Part shown: in pieces, positions 4,875-5,192 of the stretch
How positions within the stretch are numbered: position 1 is the stretch's first letter
Layout of the letters: every line of letters starts with the position of its first letter
Source: an uncultured Schwartzia sp.
Lineage (GTDB): Bacteria > Bacillota > Negativicutes > Selenomonadales > Selenomonadaceae
NCBI GenBank assembly: GCA_905373705.1
Contig: CAJPUA010000098.1
Span: forward strand, 1-5,192
Reading direction: 5' to 3'
Length of the DNA: 5,192 nt
Notes under the pieces: generated by a model
What the model saw: only the letters and a program-made list of their open reading frames with translations
What the model was told of the DNA's origin: nothing
Databases searched by the model: none
Made by a program: the position numbers and the translations under genes

Positions 4875-5192
4875 ATGCAGCAGGAAGAAACTATCAGCGC
4901 TGTCGCTACGCCTTTGGGCCTCGGGGGGATCGGTATTGTACGCCTCTCGGGAAAAGACGCGGTGCGCGTAGCCGACCTCCTGTTTCGGCCGCGACGGGGA
5001 GGAACTTTGGCCGCGCTTTCCTCTTTTCGGGCGGTGTACGGCGATATCGTCGCTGAGGACGGGACGGCGATCGACGAGGGAATCGCCCTTGTCATGCGCG
5101 CGCCGCGTTCCTATACGAAGGAGGATGTCGTCGAAATTCAGTGTCACGGCGGCAGCGTCATTCTGCGGCGGGTATTGGCGCTTACGTTGCGC
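4875..5192 (+). CDS. mnmE: tRNA uridine-5-carboxymethylaminomethyl(34) synthesis GTPase MnmE, N-terminal part
   Basis: MnmE, with MnmG, modifies the wobble uridine of certain tRNAs. Only the first 106 of about 455 codons are visible, covering most of the N-terminal tetrahydrofolate-binding domain. The sequence starts MQQEETISAVATPLGLGGIG and continues IVRLSGKDA, then IDEGIALVMRAPRSYTKEDVVEIQCHGG (about 68-95), all diagnostic of the family (TP.G.GGIGIVR.SG and APRSYT.EDVVE..CHGG). The GTPase domain and the C-terminal cysteine motif lie outside the window. The ATG at 4875 is preceded by GGGGGA (4863-4868), a modest ribosome binding site; the ATG at 4861 is in another frame. A terminator stands between it and jag, so it may rely on read-through. 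Confidence 0.97.
   Translation, partial: MQQEETISAVATPLGLGGIGIVRLSGKDAVRVADLLFRPRRGGTLAALSSFRAVYGDIVAEDGTAIDEGIALVMRAPRSYTKEDVVEIQCHGGSVILRRVLALTLR

Noticed and set aside
4464..5147. 227-codon open frame on the minus strand
   Set aside because: It lies opposite jag and mnmE, both of which are strongly supported. The lack of stops is explained by the GC-rich codon use of those genes.
1..5192. A previously undescribed system or mobile element
   Set aside because: Every sizeable coding region belongs to the conserved origin-locus gene set, and I found no transposase, repeat array, phage or defence gene.

Overview
This window is the chromosomal replication-origin locus of a Firmicute (Bacillota). 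The order is mnmE-jag-yidC-yidD-rnpA-rpmH on the right, read rightward, and dnaA-dnaN on the left, read leftward. This is the classic Bacillus-type oriC neighbourhood. The ribosomal protein L34 sequence (THWRKVTHGFRERMKTKGGR), the short YidC without a lipoprotein signal, and the mid-GC coding sequence with AT-rich spacers suggest a Negativicutes-type bacterium (Veillonella/Megasphaera/Selenomonas relatives). That taxonomic call is inference from family resemblance, not a search result.

Left part (1-564): the first 92 codons of dnaN (beta clamp, minus strand), then a 286-bp dnaN-dnaA spacer that reads as the unwinding half of oriC. It holds several DnaA boxes, a GC-rich step, six TAG/TCG trinucleotides matching the DnaA-trio pattern, and an AT-rich tract on the dnaN side. 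The order dnaA - boxes - trios - AT tract - dnaN is the same as in the B. subtilis origin.

Middle (565-2549): complete dnaA (minus strand), then a 569-bp divergent spacer. On the dnaA side the spacer has a perfect TATAAT on the minus strand with a cluster of DnaA boxes just downstream, the arrangement expected for DnaA autoregulation and for the second half of a bipartite origin. An isolated GC-rich hairpin sits in the centre. On the right is a perfect consensus promoter (TTGACA, 17 bp, TATAAT) for rpmH, about 138 nt upstream of the start codon.

Right part (2550-5192): rpmH, a strong hairpin terminator with a UUCG loop, rnpA, yidD, yidC (TTG start), jag/khpB, a second terminator, and the first 106 codons of mnmE. 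These genes cover ribosome assembly (L34), tRNA 5' processing (RnpA), membrane protein insertion (YidD, YidC), RNA binding (Jag/KhpB) and tRNA wobble modification (MnmE).

I see no mobile element, CRISPR array, tRNA or rRNA, and no convincing undescribed system. The most interesting content is the fine structure of the origin, the attenuator-like terminator between rpmH and rnpA, and an Asn-to-Ser change in the RNR motif of RnpA.
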